DNA of 64,000 nt from Bacteroidota bacterium (GTDB taxonomy: Bacteria; Bacteroidota; Bacteroidia; Flavobacteriales; Weeksellaceae), in assembly GCA_023422635.1 (NCBI GenBank), contig JAFAGO010000042.1, positions 1 to 64,000 on the forward strand, given 5' to 3'. Below, one piece after another: positions 53,116-60,481 of this stretch. Under the pieces are notes generated by a model. The model had not been told where the DNA came from. It saw only the letters and a list, made by a program, of their open reading frames with translations, and made no database searches. How positions within the stretch are numbered: position 1 is the stretch's first letter; each line of letters opens with the position of its first letter. The translations under genes were made by a program, and so were the position numbers.

Positions 53116-54900
53116 TTTCGAAGCCCAAAGATCCATTTTCCGTTCCAGTATATTGAGCGGTAAACATCCCATACTAAGCACTTCATCATGAAAATCAGAA
53201 AGCTGAAACTTATTTCCTAATGATTTTTCATATCGATCTCGTAATTCACGAATTTTTAAAGCGCCGATTTTGTAGGCCAATGCTTGTCCAGGAACGGCCA
53301 TATAACGTTCAACTTCAGCAGTGGCTGCAGCTTCATCATACGCAATATTTTGTAGAAAATACTGAATTGCTTGTTCCCGAGTTAACTTACCCGTGTGCAA
53401 ACCTGTGTCTACAACAAGTCGAACGGCACGCAACATTTGATCGCTTAGATAGCTCATTTTTTGATACGGATCGGTGTACAACCCAAACTCTGGTCCTAAC
53501 GTTTCACAATAGTGTGCCCAACCTTCTCCGTAAGCACCAAACCAACCAAACCGCATAAATTTAGGCAATGCCGTATTTTCTTGCTGAAGCGAAATTTGGT
53601 AATGATGACCTGGTATGGCTTCATGAAGAAAAAGCGACTCCATTCCGGAAGTAATATTGAATTTTTTGGGATCAGGAATTGGAACATAAAATATTCCAGC
53701 TCTTTTTCCATCGGGAGTTCCCGCATAATATTCTGCGCTGGCAGAAGCTTCGCGAAATTTTTCAGTTTGCCGAATTTCAAATGGTGTTGTAGGTGTAACG
53801 TTAAACATCGTTTGTAATTTAGGCGTAATTTTCTTCAAAATTCCGTTGAATTCGTTTATTACTTCTTTTGATGTTGAGTAAGGCATGGCTTTAGGATCCG
53901 TTGTTACATGGTGAATGAATTCTTCCAATGTGCCTTCAAATCCTAATTCTTTTTGAACTTTAGCCATTTCAGTTCGAAGTTTTGTTACTTGTTCAATGCC
54001 TATTTTATTAATCTGTTCTGGTGTTTTATCAGATGTAGTCCAACTTTTTACTGCGAAAGCATACGTTTCATTTCCATTGGGTAAAGCATTAATTCCATCG
54101 GTGTTTCTGGCTTTTGGGAGATAGGTTTTTTGAAGGTAATCCGCCATTTTTTGATAAGATGGAATTATATTTTTCTGAATTGATTTTTCATACAGATCGA
54201 TATATTTTTTCTTTTCAGCGCTGCTAAAACTTTTAGGGAAATTTTTTACAGGTCCATAAAAAAGATTATCATCTAAATCTTCTGTTACGATGTCTTCGGC
54301 ATTCATTTGCGGAATCATTTTTACAACCAAATTTTTAGGAAGAACAACCCCATTGGCAATTCCTTCATTAAAATTATTGATGGCCTGATCGATCCACTCA
54401 GGAAAACGTTCCATTCTTTTCAACCAATTGTCGTAATCGGTTGCATTCTCAAAAGGTTGAATTCCTTTACCGCTTCCCATCAAAGGAAAATCCAACGGAA
54501 GGCCGCCAAACTGCGTAAACGGAATATATTCTGGGTGATAGGCGTAATGTTCCGTTTTATCTTTTAACGTATAATCCAAAACGTCGTACACCACTTTTTT
54601 ATCCTCCGAAAGAGTGCTATAATCCACTTTTTTCAACTGATCGCTTACGTTTTTATAAAAAGCAATTTCTTCGTGAATGTAATTGCGGTCGATATCAATA
54701 GGTAATTGATCGTTGTAGCGTTTGTCGCCTTGTGCGGTGGCTTCTAACGGGTGAAGTTTCAAATACTGCTCGTAATAATTCGCCGCGATTGAATCTAAAT
54801 TAGTTGGCGTAACTTTCGTAAGCGGGTAATCCTTTTTCTTACAGTTGGTTACGGCGATTAACGAAAGACTTAAGAACACATTAAACAGGAGGTTTTTCAT
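53107..54900 (-). CDS. DUF885 family zinc-peptidase-like lipoprotein
   Basis: From the ATG at 54900 (an upstream TTG is less likely) the protein is 597 residues, starting MKNLLFNVFLSLSLIAVTNC with lipobox VTNC, so it is probably lipid-anchored. It carries the DUF885 metal motif LFLHEAIPGHHYQ (about 430) and the downstream GEGWAHYCE with the third ligand Glu, as in gluzincin-like peptidases. RAVRLVVDTGLH and YDEAAATAEVERY follow. The substrate is unknown. Confidence 0.88.
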   Translation of the reverse strand: MKNLLFNVFLSLSLIAVTNCKKKDYPLTKVTPTNLDSIAANYYEQYLKLHPLEATAQGDKRYNDQLPIDIDRNYIHEEIAFYKNVSDQLKKVDYSTLSEDKKVVYDVLDYTLKDKTEHYAYHPEYIPFTQFGGLPLDFPLMGSGKGIQPFENATDYDNWLKRMERFPEWIDQAINNFNEGIANGVVLPKNLVVKMIPQMNAEDIVTEDLDDNLFYGPVKNFPKSFSSAEKKKYIDLYEKSIQKNIIPSYQKMADYLQKTYLPKARNTDGINALPNGNETYAFAVKSWTTSDKTPEQINKIGIEQVTKLRTEMAKVQKELGFEGTLEEFIHHVTTDPKAMPYSTSKEVINEFNGILKKITPKLQTMFNVTPTTPFEIRQTEKFREASASAEYYAGTPDGKRAGIFYVPIPDPKKFNITSGMESLFLHEAIPGHHYQISLQQENTALPKFMRFGWFGAYGEGWAHYCETLGPEFGLYTDPYQKMSYLSDQMLRAVRLVVDTGLHTGKLTREQAIQYFLQNIAYDEAAATAEVERYMAVPGQALAYKIGALKIRELRDRYEKSLGNKFQLSDFHDEVLSMGCLPLNILERKMDLWASKQK

Positions 54901-54983
54901 CAGCAAACATTTAACAGTGTAAAATTAGGGAAATTTTTATGGGCTTATTTACAATAAATTGCTAAAATATTCAGAAAAAAAAC

Positions 54984-55012
54984 TTGTGCAACAAATCAAT
55001 TTTTTATCTTTG
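54984..55012 (+). promoter_or_regulatory. Promoter of the acidic 153-aa gene
   Basis: TTG (54984-54986), 18 nt, then TATCTTTG (55005-55012), close to TTG-N19-TAnnTTTG. The ATG at 55057 lies 44 nt downstream. Confidence 0.52.
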
Positions 55013-55056
55013 TTAGACGAGTTTTAAATCAGTTGTTTATAAACACTCAATTGAAA

Positions 55057-55518
55057 ATGAAAGGGATTTTAAAAATTTATCACCCCGAAGAAACATTAAA
55101 ATATTATATCAAGAATTCTTACTGCAAAGCAGTATACAGCAATAAACAGCATTTTCTTGAAATTGAATTGGTTACTGATGATACCTTGGATCATGTAGAT
55201 GATGATTCACTGCAGTATAACTTTCCTCAGCTTTCGTTGAAGGTTTTTGATTTTCCTATTGATGCTGCAGAGCTCGAAGGAAAAACCTTTATCATAAGCG
55301 ATTCTGAAGACGAAACGTATACCGAAGTGGATCTTTATGATGATGAAGAGGCTTATATTTACGATAACGAATTGGCTTTTGGTACCGATGAAAACGGAGA
55401 TACAGAACTTTTCTGGAAAGGAAATATCGACGATTTCTATACCGGATCTACCGAGCCAGTTCCGTTCAAACTGAAATGCAATTTCAAAGAAGATGCGCTA
55501 AATATAGATGAAGAGTAA
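55057..55518 (+). CDS. Acidic protein of unknown function
   Basis: From the ATG at 55057 the protein is 153 residues; an in-frame TTG at 55033 is the less likely start. It has a short N-terminal beta-like segment (MKGILKIYHPEETLKYYIKN) and a very acidic remainder (DDTLDHVDDDSLQYN, EDETYTEVDLYDDEEAYIYD). No signal peptide and no known motif. It stands alone behind a good promoter, between the divergent DUF885 gene and exbB. Confidence 0.75.
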   Translation: MKGILKIYHPEETLKYYIKNSYCKAVYSNKQHFLEIELVTDDTLDHVDDDSLQYNFPQLSLKVFDFPIDAAELEGKTFIISDSEDETYTEVDLYDDEEAYIYDNELAFGTDENGDTELFWKGNIDDFYTGSTEPVPFKLKCNFKEDALNIDEE

Positions 55519-55619
55519 GGATTAGAAAAATCTTTTCATCACTTCTTTTACGGAAGGGCTTTTTTGGTACAATATTCGACTACGAATTTCGTTATAACCG
55601 TTAACAAACACACTATTTA

Positions 55620-56318
55620 ATGGCATTTTTAGAAATTGCAAATCTTCTGCTTTTGCAAGCACCTGCTCCAGAAGTAACTACACACGAATTTTCTTTCTGG
55701 AAAATTATGTTTCACGGAAATCTATTTGCGAACATTGTAATGGTTACCGTGCTACTTTTAGGCGTTTTCTCTTTATATCTTTTTTTAGAACGATTTTTCT
55801 TCATCAAAAGAATATCGGGAACATCTGATCCAAATTTCATTCGGAATGTAGAAGATTTTGTGCGAGATGGTCGTTTGGAAGCAGCTAAAGAATATTGTGT
55901 TAGGCAAAATACACCAGAAGGCCGCGTTTTGGAAAAAGGAATTTCCAGGATAGGTCGTCCCGTATCCGATATTGTAAGCGCTATGGAAAGCCAAGCACAA
56001 GTTGAAGTTGCTAACGCCGAAAAAAATCTGAATCTTTTAGCTGCTGTTCCAAGTATTGCTCCAATGTTAGGATTATTAGGAACGGTTATCGGAATGATTT
56101 TGGCATTCTTTGATATGTCCAATTCACAAGGATCTTTTTCTCCTCAAACCTTATCTGAAGGTATTTATACTGCGATGGGGCAAACAGCAACAGGTTTAGC
56201 GGTAGCTATTCCAGCCAATTTTTTCTACAATCTTCTTTTAAGTAGAATTGATCGATTTGTATTAAAGTTGCAAAATACAACAGGTGAATTTTTGGACATC
56301 ATTAATAAGCCATTGTAA
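55620..56318 (+). CDS. exbB: MotA/TolQ/ExbB proton channel protein
   Basis: The 232-residue protein has three transmembrane helices (about 32-58, 130-155, 175-200) and the family core LGLLGTVIGMILAFFDM with ISEGIYTAMGQTATGLAVAI-like segment (here LSEGIYTAMGQTATGLAVAI). It forms the proton channel that energises TonB. It is followed by an ExbD/TolR gene (3-bp gap) and a TonB-like gene, so this is an energy-transduction operon. Confidence 0.92.
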   Translation: MAFLEIANLLLLQAPAPEVTTHEFSFWKIMFHGNLFANIVMVTVLLLGVFSLYLFLERFFFIKRISGTSDPNFIRNVEDFVRDGRLEAAKEYCVRQNTPEGRVLEKGISRIGRPVSDIVSAMESQAQVEVANAEKNLNLLAAVPSIAPMLGLLGTVIGMILAFFDMSNSQGSFSPQTLSEGIYTAMGQTATGLAVAIPANFFYNLLLSRIDRFVLKLQNTTGEFLDIINKPL

Positions 56319-56321
56319 AGA

Positions 56322-56723
56322 ATGAAAATAAATAGAAGAAATAAAGCAAATCCGGATTTCAGTTTGGCTGCAATGACAGACGTAATTCTGCTTTTGTTAA
56401 TCTTTTTTATGATCACTTCTGCTGTGGCCAATCAAAGTGCTATTGATGTTCAACTTCCGAAAGGATCAGAAGGCGCACAAGATGTGCAAAGTCCGTTAAC
56501 GGTGAGCATTAAGCCCGATGGTACTTATTTTGTGAATGATGTTGCAACGGATAAAGCTCAAGTTGAAAATGCCATTGTACAACAGCTTAAAGGTGCAGCG
56601 AACCCTATGTTTACCATTCGAGCAGATAAAAATTGTTTGCACAAAGATGTGGTTTTTGTAATGGAAATCGCAGAAAAGCACAAGTTTAATATTGCGATTG
56701 CGACAACGCAAGATGAACAATAA
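56322..56723 (+). CDS. exbD: ExbD/TolR family biopolymer transport protein
   Basis: The 133-residue protein has one N-terminal transmembrane helix (about 16-36, AAMTDVILLLLIFFMITSAV) containing the essential Asp (in MTDVILLLL), then a periplasmic domain with DVQLPKGSEGA and FTIRADKNCLHKDVVFVMEI. It pairs with ExbB to convert the proton gradient for the TonB protein. Confidence 0.92.
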   Translation: MKINRRNKANPDFSLAAMTDVILLLLIFFMITSAVANQSAIDVQLPKGSEGAQDVQSPLTVSIKPDGTYFVNDVATDKAQVENAIVQQLKGAANPMFTIRADKNCLHKDVVFVMEIAEKHKFNIAIATTQDEQ

Positions 56724-56725
56724 AA

Positions 56726-57610
56726 ATGAATTATTATTCAATTAATAAAGCTGAAGAAAGAAAAGACAAAATAAAAAGCGGCGTAATTACAGCCATTATT
56801 TGGGCGGCCATTCTTATGTTTGTCTTTCTTTATACTGTTCGAGTTTCTTTTCCTACAGAAAAAGAAGCAGTTTCTACGATGCTTATTAATTTTGGTGACC
56901 AAAGAAATGGAAGCGGGGAAGAGGAGCCAGCAAACCAAGAAGGTTCGTTAGCCGCAAACACCTCCAACAATCCTCCTGAACCTCTTGTTGAAACTCAGCC
57001 AAAGCCAGAACCACAACCGGTAAACGTTGAAAAGAAAGAGGTTACGGATAAACTAATCACAGGAAATAGCTCAAAAAACACGGTTAGAAAAACTGAGAAA
57101 ACCAGTAAAACAACGACAAAGAATTCATCTTCTTCAAAACCTGCAACTGCAAAATCGGGTTCAAAAAATACGAAAGCGCAAGCTTCTACATCAAACTCAA
57201 ATTCTGGGAATGGAGACGGAAAAGGGAATGCTGCAATTGGGAATTTATTGAAAGGTCGAGGAAGCAAAGCGGGAAGTCAAGGAACGGGAACGGGAGTAGG
57301 GAACGCCGGCGATCCTTTAGGAGGCGAAGGAAATGGAGATTCTAAAATTGGTGTCGATCGTAAGTTAGTGGGCTTTATTCCGGGTACAATGGGACGTGGT
57401 GGAGCGCAACCCGCCCACAAATGTACGGGCAGTGGTTCTATTACCATTTCTTATACGGTAGATAAAGCGGGAAATGTTGTTTCTGCAAGACGAAGCGGTG
57501 GAAGTTCCGATCCGTGCATTGTGAGTACCACAACGGCTTGGGTAAAAAAATATGTTAAAGCTGAAAAAGCAAGCGTATCCTCAACAGGATCTTACAAAAT
57601 TACTTTCTAA
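56726..57610 (+). CDS. TonB-like energy transducer
   Basis: The 294-residue protein has one N-terminal transmembrane helix (about 20-38, VITAIIWAAILMFVFLYTV), a Pro/Glu/Lys-rich region (PEPLVETQPKPEPQPVNVEK), and a long Ser/Gly/Asn low-complexity linker (about 115-215). The C-terminal domain (about 225-294) resembles TonB: GSGSITISYTVDKAGNVVSA and GSYKITF. Two Cys (in HKCTGSG and SDPCIVS) might form a disulfide. The Gly-rich linker is longer than in typical TonB. It closes the exbB-exbD operon, 2 bp after exbD. Confidence 0.83.
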   Translation: MNYYSINKAEERKDKIKSGVITAIIWAAILMFVFLYTVRVSFPTEKEAVSTMLINFGDQRNGSGEEEPANQEGSLAANTSNNPPEPLVETQPKPEPQPVNVEKKEVTDKLITGNSSKNTVRKTEKTSKTTTKNSSSSKPATAKSGSKNTKAQASTSNSNSGNGDGKGNAAIGNLLKGRGSKAGSQGTGTGVGNAGDPLGGEGNGDSKIGVDRKLVGFIPGTMGRGGAQPAHKCTGSGSITISYTVDKAGNVVSARRSGGSSDPCIVSTTTAWVKKYVKAEKASVSSTGSYKITF

Positions 57611-57624
57611 ATTTCAAAAATAAA

Positions 57625-58872
57625 ATGACGGAAATAGAGTATCAAAAAGCAGTCAATTGGCTTTTTGAGCAAGCGCCTAATTATCAAATTGATGGACAGA
57701 AGGCCTACAAACCAGGTCTTGATAATATCAAATCACTATGCGAGATTTTTGGTAATCCACAAGATAAAATTAAAAGCGTTCACATCGCAGGAACGAATGG
57801 AAAAGGTTCTGTCTCGAATATGGTTGCTTCAATTCTACAAGAAGCTGGCTATACGATTGGCTTGTATAATTCCCCACATTTGGTCGATTTCACCGAACGG
57901 ATCAAAATCAATGGAGAAAATTGTAGCCGAGAATTTGTTTATCAATTTATTCAAAAATTAAAGCAACTTCCCGACCGAATTAAGCCTTCTTTTTTCGAGT
58001 TTACTACGATTATGGCATTCGAGTATTTCTATCAAAATAAAGTTGATTTTGCTATTATAGAAACGGGTCTGGGTGGACGCTTAGATTCTACCAACATTAT
58101 CACTCCGCAGGTTTCCGCAATCACCAATGTTGATTTGGACCATATGAATATTTTAGGCAACTCAATCGAGGAAATTGCACACGAAAAGGCCGGTATCATC
58201 AAAAAAAATGTTCCCATAATTTCTGGTGATGAAAGAGGTGAAGTTAAAGCGATTATTCGAAATAAAGCGCAACAAGAATCATCACCTTTTATTGATGCGT
58301 CAACAACCGAAACCTATTATAGCAGCGATTTAAAAGGAAATTATCAAGTTAAAAATATCAAAGTAGCGGTAGCCATCATTAATGAACTACGAAAGCAAAA
58401 TATAATCATTGAAGATGAACATATTGAAGCAGGATTATTAAACGTTCAAAAAAACACAGGTTTTATTGGCAGGTGGTCGATGATTTCTGAGGAGCCAAAA
58501 ATTATTTGCGATACTGCCCATAATCAAGCCGGACTTACTGCGGTTTTTGATCAATTAAATGCGTTGCCCGAACACAAACATATTGTTCTTGGCTTTGTAA
58601 ATGATAAAAATATTGATGAGGTTTTAAAAATTTTACCTCAAAATGCATACTATTATTTTGTGAAACCGGCCATTCATAGAGGGCGAGATCCCAAAACTTA
58701 CGATGAAGAACTAAAAAAAACGAAAATTTTTTATAAAATTTTTAATTCTGTTTGGGAAGGTTATCTTTCTGCTTTCCAAAATCTTAAGAGTGGCGAAATG
58801 ATTTTTATTGGTGGAAGTAACTTCGTAGTGGGAGAATTTTTAGAAAAAAAATTTGGAGATATAAATATTTGA
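57625..58872 (+). CDS. folC: Bifunctional folylpolyglutamate / dihydrofolate synthase
   Basis: FolC adds glutamate to dihydropteroate or tetrahydrofolate. The 415-residue Mur-ligase-fold protein has SVHIAGTNGKGSVSNMVASI with the P-loop (about 52-71), NSPHLVDFTERIKING, ETGLGGRLDSTNII, NVDLDHMNILGNSIEEIAHE and CDTAHNQAGLTAVFDQL. The length is typical. It is 14 bp after the TonB-like gene. The tRNA-Val promoter lies in its last codons. Confidence 0.93.
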   Translation: MTEIEYQKAVNWLFEQAPNYQIDGQKAYKPGLDNIKSLCEIFGNPQDKIKSVHIAGTNGKGSVSNMVASILQEAGYTIGLYNSPHLVDFTERIKINGENCSREFVYQFIQKLKQLPDRIKPSFFEFTTIMAFEYFYQNKVDFAIIETGLGGRLDSTNIITPQVSAITNVDLDHMNILGNSIEEIAHEKAGIIKKNVPIISGDERGEVKAIIRNKAQQESSPFIDASTTETYYSSDLKGNYQVKNIKVAVAIINELRKQNIIIEDEHIEAGLLNVQKNTGFIGRWSMISEEPKIICDTAHNQAGLTAVFDQLNALPEHKHIVLGFVNDKNIDEVLKILPQNAYYYFVKPAIHRGRDPKTYDEELKKTKIFYKIFNSVWEGYLSAFQNLKSGEMIFIGGSNFVVGEFLEKKFGDINI

Positions 58873-58882
58873 CGTATATTTG
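58852..58882 (+). promoter_or_regulatory. Promoter of tRNA-Val
   Basis: TTTG (58852-58855), 19 nt, then TATATTTG (58875-58882): an exact consensus pair, 16 nt ahead of the tRNA 5' end. The -33 element lies inside folC. Confidence 0.65.
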
Positions 58883-58898
58883 CAACACCAAAAACGAA

Positions 58899-58973
58899 GG
58901 GTTCTTAGCTCAGTTGGTTCAGAGCATCTGGTTTACACCCAGAGGGTCGGGGGTTCGAATCCCTCAGGACCCA
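58899..58973 (+). tRNA. tRNA-Val (anticodon UAC)
   Basis: A 75-nt cloverleaf: the acceptor stem pairs GGGTTCT (58899-58905) with AGGACCC (58966-58972) through one G-T pair, followed by discriminator A. The anticodon arm TCTGG-TTTACAC-CCAGA gives TAC, which decodes GTA (Val). The T-arm GTTCGAATC is canonical. The 3' CCA is not encoded. The gene is intact and is the presumed integration target of the element to the right. Confidence 0.95.
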
Positions 58974-58985
58974 CACTTGAAAAGA

Positions 58986-59012
58986 AATCTCACAGAAATG
59001 TGAGATTTTTTG
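58986..59012 (+). terminator. Terminator downstream of tRNA-Val
   Basis: AAATCTCACA (58986-58995) pairs perfectly with TGTGAGATTT (59000-59009) around a GAAA loop and is followed by TTT. It is a 10-bp stem and may end the tRNA transcript. Confidence 0.82.
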
Positions 59013-59104
59013 GTTTATAGAGCTTTTGCTGATAGGGGTTTACAGATATTACCACTTTTCACGACATTCTCATAAAAATTTATAAACTGATTTTTTTTCA
59101 AAGT

Positions 59105-59146
59105 AAAAGGTATCTTAAAAGGTATCATTATTTTGAAAAAGGTATC
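59105..59146 (+). repeat. Three AAAAGGTATC direct repeats upstream of the integrase
   Basis: AAAAGGTATC occurs at 59105-59114, 59117-59126 and 59137-59146 (start-to-start distances 12 and 20). They lie between the tRNA terminator and the integrase start, the usual place for recombinase arm sites or an operator. Confidence 0.6.
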
Positions 59147-59196
59147 AATCATTCTTTTTATTAATCAATCACTTATAAAAAAATAACAAATTCAGT

Positions 59197-60390
59197 ATGG
59201 ACAAACTACATATTAGGTTTGTTGTGGCAAGAAATAGGACCAGAAATGATAATTCTTCACCTTTATTTTGCAGACTTACTTATCAAGAAAAAAGAAAGCA
59301 ATTTGCTACAGGAATTTTTGTTTCATTTAAAACGTGGAATGCAAAAAAACAGAAAGTTCTACCAGATGGTATTGAACATGACCAAATTAATACTCAACTG
59401 AGCCTGATTAAACAAGAAATTAATCAGGCTTTTTTATTCCTTCAAGTTCAGGGAAGAGACTTCAGCGTAGAAGACATATATAGGCAATATAAGGGAGAAA
59501 CCATAAAGGATGATAAATCTATCATAGAAATATTTAACCTGCATATTGCCAAGCAAGAAAAGCTAATTGGCATATGTACTACAAGAGTATCTGTAAGGAA
59601 ATTTTACCAAACCAAGGCTCATGTGAAAAATTACATCTTTTGGAAATTCAGAAAGCAGGACTACCTTTTGAAAGATATGAAAATGTCTTTTATTACAGAG
59701 TTCGAATATTACCTAAAAGCAGAAAAGAAGTTTGAACAGAATACTATCCACAAGACCTTGCAGAGGTTCAGACAGATGGTAAAACTTGCTGTAGGGCTTG
59801 ATTTCTTGGACAAAGATCCTTTTCTGCTCCATAAAAATAAAAAACCTAAAAAACAGGTGGTTTTCCTAACCCTTGAAGAACTGAAAAGTATTGAAGAGCA
59901 TAATTTTGCTTCTACCAGATTACAGCAAGTAGCAGACATGTTTATATTTTGCTGCTATACAGGATTAGCATTTCAGGAAATGGCAAATCTTGAGCAGAAG
60001 CATATCATAACGGGATTTGATAGAAATAAATGGATAAGCATGTTTAGGCAAAAGACTAATAGGAAGTATGAAATCCCCTTGCTGAAAAAGGCTGAAATTA
60101 TTTTGCAGAAATATTCCGGACAGGTAAAACTGCTGCCAAAGATTTCTAACCAACGGTTTAATGCCTACTTAAAAGAAATTGCTGAAATAGTAGAAATTCA
60201 GAAGAACCTTACTCATCACATTGCAAGAAAGACCTTTGCTTCTACCATCTTACTTTATAATGATGTACCAATGGAAATAGTATCTGAACTTTTAGGGCAT
60301 TCTGAGATTACTGTAACCTCTAATAGTTATGCAAAAGTGGTAAAAAAGAAAGTTAGTGAGCAGATGGAAAGATTGCAGAAGAAACTCTAG
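59197..60390 (+). CDS. Tyrosine recombinase / integrase (Bacteroidota type)
   Basis: The 397-residue enzyme has an N-terminal arm-binding-like segment (MDKLHIRFVVARNRTRNDNS), a SAM-like core-binding domain (about 110-210), and a catalytic domain. Seen are Lys in FRQKTNRKYEIPL, the HxxR motif in HHIARKTFAST (about 341-348), GHSEITVTS, and the nucleophile Tyr in NSYAKVV (about 377). The usual first arginine is absent: the motif reads YTGLAFQEM instead of TGLR. The integrase lies 224 bp from the tRNA 3' end and reads away from it. Confidence 0.9.
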   Translation: MDKLHIRFVVARNRTRNDNSSPLFCRLTYQEKRKQFATGIFVSFKTWNAKKQKVLPDGIEHDQINTQLSLIKQEINQAFLFLQVQGRDFSVEDIYRQYKGETIKDDKSIIEIFNLHIAKQEKLIGICTTRVSVRKFYQTKAHVKNYIFWKFRKQDYLLKDMKMSFITEFEYYLKAEKKFEQNTIHKTLQRFRQMVKLAVGLDFLDKDPFLLHKNKKPKKQVVFLTLEELKSIEEHNFASTRLQQVADMFIFCCYTGLAFQEMANLEQKHIITGFDRNKWISMFRQKTNRKYEIPLLKKAEIILQKYSGQVKLLPKISNQRFNAYLKEIAEIVEIQKNLTHHIARKTFASTILLYNDVPMEIVSELLGHSEITVTSNSYAKVVKKKVSEQMERLQKKL

Positions 60391-60433
60391 GCTCATTGTA
60401 CTAACATAATGGTATTGTAATCTGTATTTTTAA

Positions 60434-60474
60434 TATAATGGCTACTTCAACAGAGAAATAGCCATTATAATTTT
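60434..60474 (+). terminator. Terminator of the integrase gene
   Basis: TATAATGGCTA (60434-60444) pairs with TAGCCATTATA (60459-60469) around a 14-nt loop and is followed by ATTTTT. It may also mark the 3' end of the convergent polymerase-like gene. Confidence 0.72.
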
Positions 60475-60481
60475 TCAGATT

